Counted from the first letter of the stretch, positions 9,174 through 17,991 are shown. The stretch: 64,000 bases of DNA from Sphingomonas sp. JUb134 (GCF_004341505.2 NZ_SLYP02000002.1:347324-411323), one strand, 5' to 3'. The notes: a model not told the origin generated them from the letters alone. A program made the numbers and translations.

Positions 9174-9650
9174 ATGAAGAAAATGGGATTCAGTTTTGCT
9201 CTCCTGCCGGCAATGCTTCTTGGCATAGCCGGGTGCACCACTACGGGGTCCAGCATCGGCGTTGCGAGGAGCGGGACGACGACAGCGACGTTCGTGTGGA
9301 AATCGAGCGGTGCCCGATCGGGCATTATGACCGCAAAGCTTAGCACGGGCGTCACCTATGCAGGCCCGTTCTTCCAGATCACGAGCGAGACAACCATCGA
9401 GGAGCTTACTCCGCTATGGACCGGGTGGGGCGATCGGTGGAGGTGGCGTGGTTGGACGTATTGGGGACCAAGCCAGAGCACGCTCACCCATTACAGCGGG
9501 AGGGTGCTCGCCAACCTTACCGGCGCAGACGGGCAGATGCGGTGCCATTTCCGGCTGATGCGGTCGAGTGCAGGGATGGCTGGCGGTGGGCAGGGACGCT
9601 GCCAATTGCCGGGCGGGACGATCATCGACGCGACCTTTCCGCCGACCTGA
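9174..9650 (+). CDS. Small lipoprotein, function unknown
   Basis: 158 aa. The N-terminus is a lipoprotein signal: basic MKKMG, hydrophobic core, lipobox LGIAGC with acylated Cys21. The mature part has a threonine/serine-rich start, then a Trp-rich stretch (LWTGWGDRWRWRGWTYWGPS) and a C-terminal half with two cysteines (MRCHFRL and GRCQLPGG) that could form a disulfide. It likely resides in the outer-membrane periplasmic leaflet. No family recognised. Confidence 0.65.
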   Translation: MKKMGFSFALLPAMLLGIAGCTTTGSSIGVARSGTTTATFVWKSSGARSGIMTAKLSTGVTYAGPFFQITSETTIEELTPLWTGWGDRWRWRGWTYWGPSQSTLTHYSGRVLANLTGADGQMRCHFRLMRSSAGMAGGGQGRCQLPGGTIIDATFPPT

Positions 9651-9765
9651 CGGCTCTTGCTCAATTCGGTCGGCAAGGTTACGCCGGCCGGCGATGGGTT
9701 CGTGCGGGTGGATGTTGTGCAGCCGGCGAAGGCGGGGATAGCCATCGCCATCCCCGCCGATCGCA

Positions 9766-10428
9766 TCAGGGCAGGATCCTGATTTGATTGTCAACGCTCG
9801 TCACGCCAGGTGCGGCCCATGCCGATCTTTCGGCCTCCTGACGTTCGGCCCAGCTCCTGACCGTACCCTTGAGCGTGACCTTGCCGCCGTCGACTATGAC
9901 CTCGACGCGTTGCGCGTCGACCTGGGCGCTGCGGACGAGGGCGTCCTCGATCTTCTTCTTGACGTCGCCAGGGTTGACCCTGGGCTCTACCGTGATCAAA
10001 TTGGTGACGCCCTTTACGCCGCTGATCGACCGGACGGCGCGTTCGGCCCATTCCTTCTGAAAATTCCATTCGACATGGCCCTCGAGCGTAAGCCAGCCAT
10101 TTTTGACGACGACCTTGACCTTTTCGGCGCTGCTGGGCAGTTCGCGCTTCAGCGATTTTACCGCGTCTTCGGCAATCTCGGGATCAAGGCGCTCGGTCGA
10201 CAGCTTGACCTGGATCTCGTTGGCGACCGCCTTAACCCCCGAGACGCGTTTCGCCGCCTTCTCGGCATAATAAGAGTCCAAATAGCTCTTGGTCACGCCA
10301 CTCAGCGTCACGATCCCGTCCTTCACGGCGACGGCGATCGTCTCGTCATGCTGGATCGACGGGTCGTATTTGATCTCGTCCTCGACGTCCCTCTTGATGG
10401 TGGAATCGGTGCGAAAAAGGGAAACCAT
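9766..10428 (-). CDS. Three-BON-domain protein (OsmY-like)
   Basis: 220 aa made of three BON domains (about 10-72, 78-145, 150-218). Each has the pattern of a helix, then V-V-DG-VTL-G-V, then helix and V-N-I: VAVKDGIVTLSGVT, VVVKNGWLTLEGHVEW and VIVDGGKVTLKGTVRSW. BON domains bind phospholipid membranes, and OsmY-type proteins protect the envelope in stress. No signal peptide is evident, unlike periplasmic OsmY, so it may be cytoplasmic-face. It is divergent from dps; box 5 lies 85 bp upstream. Confidence 0.88.
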   Translation of the reverse strand: MVSLFRTDSTIKRDVEDEIKYDPSIQHDETIAVAVKDGIVTLSGVTKSYLDSYYAEKAAKRVSGVKAVANEIQVKLSTERLDPEIAEDAVKSLKRELPSSAEKVKVVVKNGWLTLEGHVEWNFQKEWAERAVRSISGVKGVTNLITVEPRVNPGDVKKKIEDALVRSAQVDAQRVEVIVDGGKVTLKGTVRSWAERQEAERSAWAAPGVTSVDNQIRILP

Positions 10429-10513
10429 GGTGGATCCTCCTAGTCATTGCGGGCCAGCAGCCCAGGTTGGCACTCCGCCGCAGCTTTCCTATTCAGCGAG
10501 TCGCCGATGCGCG

Positions 10514-10527
10514 CTGACTTAGGTCAG
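10514..10527. promoter_or_regulatory. Crp/Fnr-like palindrome, box 5
   Basis: CTGACTTAGGTCAG, 85 bp upstream of the BON gene start (10428, minus strand) in the divergent BON/dps region. Confidence 0.5.
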
Positions 10528-10586
10528 GCGAAAACCGGTGGGACCGTTCCCGGCCCGGTCGCGGTCTGCGACCGTTACATTGCCGT

Positions 10587-10600
10587 CTGATGTGGGTCAG
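10587..10600. promoter_or_regulatory. Crp/Fnr-like palindrome, box 6
   Basis: CTGATGTGGGTCAG, 120 bp upstream of the dps start at 10721. Its centre is 73 bp from that of box 5, almost exactly seven helical turns, so regulators on the two would face the same side of the DNA. Confidence 0.5.
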
Positions 10601-10720
10601 TTCATCGCCGCGGTGCCGCGCTATCCTCCGCAGTGCTTCACCAACCGCGCTTGCGGCCGAGGCGCAACCCGCGACCAGACCTCCGCCCGCCTAGCGCGGC
10701 GGATTAACAGGATGACAGGA

Positions 10721-11194
10721 ATGGCCATCGAGATCGGAATTGACGATACCAAGAGGAAAGAAATAGCCGAGGGTCTGTCGCGCCTGTTGGCCGACACCTA
10801 CACGCTATATCTGACGACCCATAATTTCCACTGGAACGTCACTGGGCGGATGTTCAACAGCCTCCATGCGATGTTCATGGTCCAGTATACTGAATTGTGG
10901 AATGCGGTTGATCCGATCGCCGAAAGAATTCGCTCGCTCGCTGAGCCAGCACCTGGTTCATATGCGCAGTTTGCGAAGCTGAGCTCGCTCGCTGACGCGC
11001 CCGAAACTCCCCCCAGAGCCGAGGCGATGATCCAGATTCTGGTCGACGGACACCAGGCGACTGCCCGATCGGCTCGCAGCCTCTTTCCTGTGGCCGATGA
11101 AGCGGGCGACCAGGCGACCGCCGATCTCGCGACGCAACGCGTGGCGGTTCACGAAAAGGCGGCCTGGATGCTCCGCGCGCTCCTCGACGAGTGA
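10721..11194 (+). CDS. dps: Dps-type DNA-protecting ferritin-like protein
   Basis: 157 aa, normal Dps length. A dodecamer that oxidises and stores iron with hydrogen peroxide and coats DNA in stress. Seen: TLYLTTHNFHWNVTGRMFNSLHAMF contains the ferroxidase His/His pair and the HWNV signature, followed by E and D ligands in QYTELWNAVDPIAERIRSL; four helices follow. ATG 10721 has AGGA (10709-10712) 8 bp upstream; ATG 10712 would add three residues and lacks a well-spaced SD. Confidence 0.92.
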   Translation: MAIEIGIDDTKRKEIAEGLSRLLADTYTLYLTTHNFHWNVTGRMFNSLHAMFMVQYTELWNAVDPIAERIRSLAEPAPGSYAQFAKLSSLADAPETPPRAEAMIQILVDGHQATARSARSLFPVADEAGDQATADLATQRVAVHEKAAWMLRALLDE

Positions 11195-11246
11195 GCTTAC
11201 CTCCACAGCCCACGCTTTCGGCGGCAATGATCGGCGGGCGCCGCGT

Positions 11247-11260
11247 CTGACCTATGTCAG
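11247..11260. promoter_or_regulatory. Crp/Fnr-like palindrome, box 7
   Basis: CTGACCTATGTCAG, 82 bp upstream of the universal stress gene at 11343. Confidence 0.5.
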
Positions 11261-11342
11261 CGTCCGCGATCCTTCCGCTGCTTACCCTTCTGCTGTTGCG
11301 GGCATTGCCTTCGGCCGACCACCCAATCGAAAGGATCGGTAG

Positions 11343-12156
11343 ATGAAAACAGGATTGCTCCACGTGGCCGAGGACAGGGGCGGAGACGCGCGGCTTGACG
11401 CGGCAGTCCAGCTTGCCCGGGCATTCGACCTTCATCTGACGGGCGCGCAGGCTGCGCCGCTGTCGGCCTACGCAATGGCCGACCCCTTCGGCGGGGTTTA
11501 CCCATCGGTGAAGCTCTTCACGGAGCATGAGAAACGACAGGATGCCACGCGCGCGGCCGTGGAGGCCAGACTGCGCGACGAGGGCGTGGCGTTCGACTGG
11601 CTCCGCGGAGTTGGTTCTCCCGCGACGGTGCTTCTCGATCAATCGCGGCTGAGCGACGTGATCATCCTCAGTCATCTCGAAAGCGACGAAGGCGGCTGGG
11701 ACGCGGAACTCGACCTCGTCGGCGATGTCCGCAGTCCATTCGCGTGCTCCGATCCTCTCGGTGCCTTATGACAACGGAACCCTTGACCTCGAGGGCGCTG
11801 CGCTCGTCGCGTGGAACGCTTCGTTCGAGGCCGCGCAGGCGCTGCGTTTCGCGGTTCCGCTCCTGAGCCGGGCGGCGCGCGTCCAGATCGTGACGATCGG
11901 GGAGGACGCTCCCGAGTTTCCCGCCGCCGGCGCTGCCGCCTATCTCTCGCATCATGGCATCCAATCGGAGTTGCTCTCGGTGCCCCGCGGTGAGCTCAGC
12001 GTGGGAGAGGAACTGCTGAACGTCATCATCGACTCGCGGTCGAGCTTCGCGGTTCTCGGCGCCTATGGGCATTCGCGCATTCGCGAACGTATCCTCGGTG
12101 GGGTCACGCGCGAGATGTTGCTGCGGTGCCCGAAGCCGCTGCTGCTGGCCCATTGA
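11343..12156 (+). pseudogene. Tandem universal stress protein (UspA), frameshifted
   Basis: Reads as one two-domain UspA protein of about 270 aa broken by a single-base shift near 11725-11735. Frame 1 (11343-11771) encodes the first Usp fold, starting MKTGLLHVAEDRGGD and ending at DLVGDV; the second fold continues one frame over with VHSRAPILSVPYDNG, ALVAWNASFEAAQALRFAV and GAYGHSRIRERILGGVT, the last being the nucleotide-binding G-x2-G-x9-G(S/T) region. Dropping one C from the run at about 11729 restores a continuous protein (DLVGDVAVHSRAP). Either a real inactivating frameshift or a sequence error. Box 7 is upstream, typical of a stress-regulated usp gene. Confidence 0.75.
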
Positions 12157-12171
12157 GGAAGGAGTTCGATC

Positions 12172-12503
12172 GATGCGCGGCATCATCGCAGCAGTGCTGT
12201 GCGTCGCTCTAGCTGGATGTGGGACGCAGAAGGCGGAGCAGCCTAGCGGCGATCACCGCGCATAGCGCCTCGATCAACAACTACCAACAGGCGGTGATCA
12301 ACCTGAACGACGCATCTAGGCGGTCTGCGCTCTTCCGCGCGATCCGAGATGCCGGTCTGGCGTGCCAGAATGTCATTCAGGCTGAGCGGCTGCCGGACGA
12401 GAAGGAAGGACCGCTTTGGCGGGCGCAGTGCGAAGACAAGTCCTATCATCTCGTCATCGTTCAAGCCGATGGCACGGCCAATGTGGTCAGCCGAACTCGG
12501 TGA
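12172..12503 (+). pseudogene. Small lipoprotein gene, frameshifted
   Basis: ATG 12172 (SD AAGGAG 9 bp upstream) starts a lipoprotein signal, MRGIIAAVLCVALAGCG with lipobox LAGC, then stops at 12264. The remaining reading is in another frame: SASINNYQQAVINLNDASRR to LACQNVIQAERLPD, LWRAQCEDKSYHLVI and VVSRTR, ending at 12503. The two parts together give a normal small lipoprotein of about 110 aa with two cysteines; the shift lies near 12245-12265. A stand-alone GTG start at 12219 for the second part is possible but would encode an odd Arg-rich N-terminus. Confidence 0.55.
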
Positions 12504-12549
12504 TCCCTTCTTATAACTCTTGTGTCGACCCAAAGCCAACGGTGACGGT

Positions 12550-13296
12550 GTGAAGCAGCTGATCGCTTTCGATCTCGACGGCACCTTGGCCGAAAGCAAA
12601 GCCCCGCTCGACGACGAGATCGCCGGGCTGCTGGCAACGCTCCTCACCTTTGCCCAGGTGGCAGTGATTTCCGGGGGTGACTGGCCCCAACTGAAGAAGC
12701 AGGTGATTGATCGCCTGCCAAGCAATGCAGAGCTGGCCATGCTCTGGATATTGCCCACTGCCGGCGCGAAGCTGTTCCGCTTCACCAAAGACTGGCAGCT
12801 GGTCTACTCGCAGGCAATCACGCCGGATGAGAAGTCGCATATCCTGGGCGCACTGGAACGGGCGATACCGGCGGCGGGCCTCAATGACGATCCTGCGTGG
12901 GGACCACGGGTCGAGGATCGCGGAACGCAGATAACCTATTCAGGCATCGGGCAGAAAGCGCCGCTGGATGCCAAGCGGGCCTGGGACCCGGATCGTCGCA
13001 AGCGGCTGCAGTTGCAAGCCATGCTAGAACAATCCTTGCCTGGCTGGTCGATTAACATCGGAGGAACCACATCGGTCGACATTACGCGGGAAGGGATCGA
13101 CAAGGGATTTGGACTGCGCAAGCTGGCAGAGGTTAGCGGCGTCGCCTTGAAGGACATGATGTTCCTCGGCGACGCAGTATTCCCTGGTGGCAACGACTAC
13201 CCTGCGGTTACGACCGGCGTCGACACAGTCGCTGTTCGCGACGTGCAGGAAACAAAGAGCATCCTGCATGCTCTCACCCTATGGTTTGGTGCATGA
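12550..13296 (+). CDS. HAD-IIB phosphatase, phosphomannomutase-like
   Basis: 248 aa from GTG 12550, where the HAD motif begins almost at once (LIAFDLDGTLAES, nucleophile Asp in DLDGT). Motif II is in AVISGGDW, and motif IV is MFLGDAVFPGGNDYPAV, which closely resembles the GDKT-PGGNDY-E loop of eukaryotic-type phosphomannomutases. The cap segment between is of the IIB type. It may interconvert mannose phosphates or dephosphorylate sugar phosphates; the mannose-6-phosphate isomerase at the island start makes the first attractive (inference). An open frame extends upstream to 12520, but the added residues are not conserved-looking. Confidence 0.75.
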   Translation: MKQLIAFDLDGTLAESKAPLDDEIAGLLATLLTFAQVAVISGGDWPQLKKQVIDRLPSNAELAMLWILPTAGAKLFRFTKDWQLVYSQAITPDEKSHILGALERAIPAAGLNDDPAWGPRVEDRGTQITYSGIGQKAPLDAKRAWDPDRRKRLQLQAMLEQSLPGWSINIGGTTSVDITREGIDKGFGLRKLAEVSGVALKDMMFLGDAVFPGGNDYPAVTTGVDTVAVRDVQETKSILHALTLWFGA

Positions 13297-13446
13297 TCTC
13301 GCTGGAACGCGCCGTGGAGCGGGATGCCGATGGGGAGTTCGGAGTCGCGCACCTTGCAAGATGCTTCCGGTAATAGGATTGGTTATCTCATTTTCGCCGA
13401 GGCGTAACGGCAGATAATGAACAACCGACATAGGGACTAAAACAGA

Positions 13447-14391
13447 ATGGCCGATCCATACCAGGCCTTGAACGTGCCGCGCGATGCTGACGACGTCACG
13501 ATCAAGAAGGCCTATCGAAAGCTCGCCAAGGAATATCATCCGGACCGCAACGCGGATAAGCCGGGAGCGGCGGAACGCTTTTCTGCGATTACAGCCGCCT
13601 ATGACCTCCTTACCGACAAGGAAAAGCGCGCGCGCTATGATCGCGGTGAAATCGATGAGAATGGCAATCCGAAGGCTCCCTATGGTTTTTCCGACTTCGA
13701 TGGTGCCGGACCCTTTGCCCGCCGTGGCGGCTTTCGTGCCGGTACCGATGGTGGCGGGACGACATTTGAATTCAGCGGGGACGAAGCCGATTTCGCGAGC
13801 ATATTTGGCGATATGTTCGGCCGCGCGGAGACCGCCGGGGGCGGTCAGCGCCGATCATATCGCTCTCGGGGAGCTGATGTCGCCTATCGCCAGAACGTCA
13901 GCTTCGAAGATGCAGCGGCGCTGCGTCCGCAACATGTCGAGCTCAGAAGGGGGAAGGCGGTCGACCTGAAGCTGCCGGCTGGCTTCGAGTCGGGGACGCA
14001 AGTGCGCCTGCGTGGCCAGGGGGAGGAAGGCCCTGGCGGACCCGGCGATGCCATCGTGATTCTCGAGATAGAGCCGCACCGCTTCTTCACGAGGGATGGA
14101 GACGATGTCCGTTTGGAGTTGCCGGTGCGCTGGGACGAAGCCGTGCTCGGCGCCAAAGTGCGGGTTCCGACCGTCGACGGGCCGGTGTTGCTGACGATCC
14201 CTAAGGGATCGAGCTCGGGGCGCACGCTGCGGATCAAGGGCAAGGGATTCCACCGGCGGGACGGTTCACGCGGCAATCAGTTGGTCCGCCTGATGGTGCA
14301 TCTGCCTTCCGGCGACGCTGAGCTTGAGGAGTTCGCCCGGACCTGGGCTCAGCGTCATGACGAAAATCCGCGTGCCTCCTTGGGAGTCTGA
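13447..14391 (+). CDS. DnaJ-family co-chaperone (CbpA type, no zinc finger)
   Basis: 314 aa. J domain at 1-68 with the HPD motif in KEYHPDRNADKP, then a Gly/Phe-rich linker (about 75-140), then two beta-sandwich client-binding domains (LKLPAGFESGTQVRLRGQGE; LTIPKGSSSGRTLRIKGKGF). The CxxCxGxG zinc repeats of class I DnaJ are absent, so this is a class II, CbpA-like protein. It stimulates the ATPase of a DnaK, most likely that encoded 92 bp downstream. Confidence 0.92.
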   Translation: MADPYQALNVPRDADDVTIKKAYRKLAKEYHPDRNADKPGAAERFSAITAAYDLLTDKEKRARYDRGEIDENGNPKAPYGFSDFDGAGPFARRGGFRAGTDGGGTTFEFSGDEADFASIFGDMFGRAETAGGGQRRSYRSRGADVAYRQNVSFEDAAALRPQHVELRRGKAVDLKLPAGFESGTQVRLRGQGEEGPGGPGDAIVILEIEPHRFFTRDGDDVRLELPVRWDEAVLGAKVRVPTVDGPVLLTIPKGSSSGRTLRIKGKGFHRRDGSRGNQLVRLMVHLPSGDAELEEFARTWAQRHDENPRASLGV

Positions 14392-14409
14392 GGCGGCCTT
14401 ACGCGACAA

Positions 14410-14423
14410 CTGATCCAGGTCAG
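14410..14423. promoter_or_regulatory. Crp/Fnr-like palindrome, box 8
   Basis: CTGATCCAGGTCAG, 59 bp before the dnaK start, in the 91-bp gap after dnaJ. It suggests dnaK-grpE have a promoter of their own within the chaperone cluster. Confidence 0.5.
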
Positions 14424-14482
14424 GACTCACGAGCGCGAGACCCTTCATCGTCGTTGTTCGATTTTCTAATTCGGAGGCTAGC

Positions 14483-16357
14483 ATGGCGAAAGCAATCGGC
14501 ATCGATCTCGGCACCACCAATTCCTGCGTCGCGGTGATGGAGGGCAAAGAGCCCAAGGTCATCGAGAATGCCGAAGGTGCCCGGACCACCCCATCCATGG
14601 TGGCCTTCCGCCCCGATGGCGAGGTACTGGTGGGAGCCGCCGCGAAGCGTCAGGCCATTACCAATCCCGAGCAGACGCTCTTTGCGATCAAGCGCCTGAT
14701 CGGACGCCGCTACGATGACCCCATCGTTCAGAAGGACAAGGGCATGGTGCCCTACAAGATCGTGCCCGGTGCCAATGGTGACGCCTGGGTAGAGGTAAAC
14801 GGGAAGAAGTCGAGCCCCAGCGAGATCTCCGCGCACATCCTGCGCAAAATGAAGGAGACTGCCGAGAAATATCTGGGCGAGCCGGTCACCGAAGCCGTCA
14901 TCACCGTTCCGGCCTATTTCAACGACGCCCAGCGGCAGGCGACCAAGGATGCAGGGACCATCGCCGGTCTCGAGGTTCTGCGCATCATCAATGAGCCAAC
15001 GGCTGCCGCCCTTGCCTATGGGCTGGAAAAGAAGAAGGCAGGCACGATCGCGGTTTATGACCTTGGCGGCGGCACGTTCGACGTATCCATTCTCGAACTC
15101 GGCGATGGCGTGTTCGAAGTGAAGTCGACCAACGGCGACACCTTTCTCGGCGGCGAGGATTTCGACAAGCGGATCATCGACTTTCTCGCGGACGAGTTCC
15201 GCAAGGAGCAGGGGATCGATCTGCGCCAGGACCGGCTCGCGCTCCAGCGCCTGAAAGAGGCGGCCGAGAAAGCGAAGATCGAACTCAGTTCGGCATCGCA
15301 GACGAGTGTCAACCTGCCTTTCATTACCGCGGATCAATCCGGTCCGAAGCATCTCGACATCAGCCTCACGCGCGCCAAGCTCGAGGCGCTGGTCGATGAT
15401 CTCATCTCCCGCACCATGGGGCCGTGCAAGGCAGCGCTGGAGGATGCAGGGCTTAATGCCGATCAGCTCGACGAAGTTGTGCTGGTCGGCGGGATGACCC
15501 GCATGCCGAAGGTCGTCGAGGCGGTGAAGACTATCTTCGGGCGCGAGCCGCACCAGGGCGTCAACCCTGACGAGGTCGTGGCACTTGGCGCAGCGATCCA
15601 GGCGGGCGTGCTGAAGGGCCAGGTCGAAGACGTGCTGCTTCTCGACGTCACGCCATTGTCGTTGGGCATCGAGACGCTCGGCGGCGTGATGACCAAGCTC
15701 ATCGACCGGAACACGACGATACCTACCAAGAAGAGCCAGACCTTCTCGACGGCGGAGGACAACCAGCCCGCTGTTACCATCAGGGTCTTCCAGGGCGAGC
15801 GGGAAATGGCCGAGGACAACAAGCTCCTCGGCCAGTTCAATCTTGAGAACATCGCACCGGCGACCCGAGGCGTGCCACAGATCGAGGTGACGTTCGATAT
15901 CGATGCAAACGGCATCGTGAACGTTTCCGCGACAGACAAGGGGACCGGGCGCGAGCAGAAGATCACCATCCAGTCGTCGGGCGGACTGAGCGAAGAGGAA
16001 ATCAAGCGTGCGGTCAGGGACGCCGAAGAGCATGCCAGCGAGGACAGGAAGCGGCGCGAACTGGCGGAAGCGAAGAACCAGTCCGACGCTTTGATCTTCC
16101 TCTCCGAAAAGACGCTTGCGGATGCAGGGGATCGCGTTGCGGCCGCGGATCGGCAAGCCGTCGAAGACGCGGTTTCGAACCTGAAGACGGCCATGCAGGG
16201 CGACCAGATCGAGGACATTCGCGCGCGCGGCGAGGATCTTCAGTCTGCGACCCAGAAGGTCGCCAGCGCCCAGCGCGCCGAGCCGGGCAGCACATCGTCG
16301 GCTGATGACGGGATCGTGGACGCCGAGTTCGAGGAGGCGGACGACGCGAAGAAGTGA
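14483..16357 (+). CDS. dnaK: Hsp70 chaperone DnaK
   Basis: 624 aa, full length. ATP-driven holding and folding chaperone. Seen: phosphate-binding [14 protein letters not shown] at the start, second phosphate motif [18 protein letters not shown], adenosine motif [13 protein letters not shown], substrate-binding domain from about 385 ([16 protein letters not shown]) and a lid ending in acidic residues, although the classic EEV-like tail is replaced by FEEADDAKK. The start has GGAGG 9 bp upstream. Dnak, DnaJ and GrpE together with ClpB give a complete disaggregation machine in one island. Confidence 0.96.
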   Translation: MAKAIGIDLGTTNSCVAVMEGKEPKVIENAEGARTTPSMVAFRPDGEVLVGAAAKRQAITNPEQTLFAIKRLIGRRYDDPIVQKDKGMVPYKIVPGANGDAWVEVNGKKSSPSEISAHILRKMKETAEKYLGEPVTEAVITVPAYFNDAQRQATKDAGTIAGLEVLRIINEPTAAALAYGLEKKKAGTIAVYDLGGGTFDVSILELGDGVFEVKSTNGDTFLGGEDFDKRIIDFLADEFRKEQGIDLRQDRLALQRLKEAAEKAKIELSSASQTSVNLPFITADQSGPKHLDISLTRAKLEALVDDLISRTMGPCKAALEDAGLNADQLDEVVLVGGMTRMPKVVEAVKTIFGREPHQGVNPDEVVALGAAIQAGVLKGQVEDVLLLDVTPLSLGIETLGGVMTKLIDRNTTIPTKKSQTFSTAEDNQPAVTIRVFQGEREMAEDNKLLGQFNLENIAPATRGVPQIEVTFDIDANGIVNVSATDKGTGREQKITIQSSGGLSEEEIKRAVRDAEEHASEDRKRRELAEAKNQSDALIFLSEKTLADAGDRVAAADRQAVEDAVSNLKTAMQGDQIEDIRARGEDLQSATQKVASAQRAEPGSTSSADDGIVDAEFEEADDAKK

Positions 16358-16431
16358 TCCGGTCCGTTCCGCTGATCACAATTTGGTGAAGTGGCGCCGC
16401 CGCTTGCACGGATGAATGAAGGCTCGGTCAA

Positions 16432-16971
16432 ATGAACCAGGACGACATCGCTGAAGGAGGACAGTCTCCGGCGCCGCAGGAGCAGGAGGTGGAGAAGCCC
16501 GAGTCCAAGCAGGCGGCCGCATCGGAAGCCGACGAGCTGCGGGAGCGGCTCCTGCGTGCCCTGGCCGATGCCGAGAATGCCAGGAAGCGAGCCGATCGCG
16601 CGCGTGCCGAGGGGCGCGAGAGCGGGATTGCAGACCTGGTCTCGAAAATCGTTCCCGCTCTCGATAGCCTCGATCTCGCCATCGAGGCGGCCGGCCGAAC
16701 CGAGGAAGGAACCCAGCCGAGTGTCGATGCCCTGCTAAACGGGCTGCGGGCGACCAGTCGCGCGTTTCTCGATGCGCTGATCAAGGTGGGCGTCGAGCGA
16801 ATATGCCCCGGCACGGGCGAGGCGTTCGACCCGAACATCCATGATGCGATCGCATCGCGATCTGATGACGAGACAGGTGACGGGCTGGTCCTGGAGACCC
16901 TCCAGCCCGGATACAGGGTTGCAAGCCGACTTGTGCGGCCCGCGCGCGTCGTGATTGCAAGGGCGAGCTGA
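16432..16971 (+). CDS. grpE: Nucleotide exchange factor GrpE
   Basis: 179 aa. Releases ADP from DnaK. An acidic, Gln/Glu-rich N-terminus, long helix (ADELRERLLRALADAENARK, about 35-75), then the beta-wing region with GVERICPGTGEAFDPNIHDA and a C-terminal LQPGYRVASRLVRPARVVIA, the typical GrpE ending. It lies 74 bp downstream of dnaK on the same strand. Confidence 0.92.
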   Translation: MNQDDIAEGGQSPAPQEQEVEKPESKQAAASEADELRERLLRALADAENARKRADRARAEGRESGIADLVSKIVPALDSLDLAIEAAGRTEEGTQPSVDALLNGLRATSRAFLDALIKVGVERICPGTGEAFDPNIHDAIASRSDDETGDGLVLETLQPGYRVASRLVRPARVVIARAS

Positions 16972-16979
16972 GCGGGGAG

Positions 16980-17594
16980 ATGGATCCGATGGTACAGTTC
17001 GCCTCCGCCGCTGACGCCTTCGGACCACGGCAATGCTCGGCCCGGTCCACAAGGGGCTACTGGTGGTGCGGCGTGCTCGCCCTAGTCTCGGCCGCGCATG
17101 CCGACTCGGCGCCTGCGCAGAGCGGGCCCCAGCTCCCAACTTACGAAGTCCACGAGGTCGGGAGCGGCGATCCGCCGAGCTATGAAATCGCAATCCTCGC
17201 CCCGACACGCTGGCCTGACCGGTCGGTGCGGACGGGGTTGTTGAGGAAAGCGGCGCAAGTCGCTGCAGGCCGTGGGGCGCGCTGCTTTGCGATCGAACGC
17301 GCACAGTTAAGCCGCGATGTGTCGTATGTGCCGCTCCGATCCGGTCATATGACCATTTCGATGAGTGGAAGCGTGGCTGAATGGCGCCGCTACTGGCGGC
17401 TTTATCAGCATGTGTTCGATAAGCCCGGCGTTCATATTGGCCTCGGATCCGCACCTCGAATAGGAAGCAAGGTAATCGAGGGGCGAATGATCATTCGCCT
17501 CTGCGGACCTGGTGTGGAGACGTCGGGCGATCTCTTCGAAGTGGAGCAGATTTTGTCAGGCATTCGCACTTCCGACCCAGCCGGAAGCCGTTGA
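16980..17594 (+). CDS. Exported protein, function unknown
   Basis: 204 aa, ATG 16980 only 8 bp after grpE, so probably in its transcript. A hydrophobic segment at about 28-42 (WCGVLALVSAAHADSAPAQ) fits a signal peptide with an unusually long N-terminal region; a later start may be used. The mature part contains two cysteines (RGARCFAIER; IRLCGPGVE) and alternates beta-type segments. No family recognised. Confidence 0.5.
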   Translation: MDPMVQFASAADAFGPRQCSARSTRGYWWCGVLALVSAAHADSAPAQSGPQLPTYEVHEVGSGDPPSYEIAILAPTRWPDRSVRTGLLRKAAQVAAGRGARCFAIERAQLSRDVSYVPLRSGHMTISMSGSVAEWRRYWRLYQHVFDKPGVHIGLGSAPRIGSKVIEGRMIIRLCGPGVETSGDLFEVEQILSGIRTSDPAGSR

Positions 17595-17664
17595 TGGTCT
17601 GATCCTCTCTCCGCGACCTCGTCTTTGCAGATGTTCTCGCGAGGCAAGGTGGCGGAGTAGGCGT

Positions 17665-17817
17665 ATGTCCGTTGTCGTCCTGATGATCGAGCACCTCGGA
17701 AAGGTCTTCCTTTCGACGCATCCGAATCATGCAATCGCCTGGTCCACGCTTTTGTCCTACGTGAACGGCACCTGGGCTGAACGTTTCCCCGACCGGCCGC
17801 CTCCAGAAAACGGGTAG
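17665..17817 (+). CDS. Possible 50-residue protein
   Basis: ATG 17665 is preceded by GGAG with 7-bp spacing; 50 codons follow (MSVVVLMIEHLGKVF to PDRPPPENG). No homology recognised. It may be a decayed fragment next to the insertion sequence rather than a gene. Confidence 0.3.
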   Translation: MSVVVLMIEHLGKVFLSTHPNHAIAWSTLLSYVNGTWAERFPDRPPPENG

Positions 17818-17862
17818 CGTCCGCGGTCGTGGTGTAATTTCCCGGTGTAGATGACGGTGTAT

Positions 17863-17892
17863 GCCGGGGTGGGGCCGAGGCCCCACCCCGGC
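17863..17892. terminator. Perfect 14-bp GC-rich hairpin
   Basis: GCCGGGGTGGGGCC at 17863-17876 and its exact complement at 17879-17892, separated by 2 nt. It is a very stable stem after the stress island, but without a T-run. Confidence 0.45.
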
Positions 17893-17991
17893 GTCGGCGT
17901 CTCGGTGGCCACCGGGCTCATCGGTTAAGGTGGAAGTGTCGAGCTTCACCAACACCCGAGGAGTTTTTCCCGATGACCGACGACAGACTAC
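17893..17991. other. Short non-coding flank left of the IS, possible old IS start
   Basis: This segment ends with an SD-like GAGGAG and ATG 17973 opening MTDDRLPRLL, cut by the IS1182 end. An MTDD-type start is common in IS256/mutator transposases, so an interrupted older element is possible; only 7 codons remain before the insertion, so this is weak. Confidence 0.2.

Noticed and set aside
17973-17991. Start of an IS256-like transposase (MTDDRLP)
   Set aside because: Only seven codons before the IS1182 end and no continuation on the other side; kept only as a possibility.
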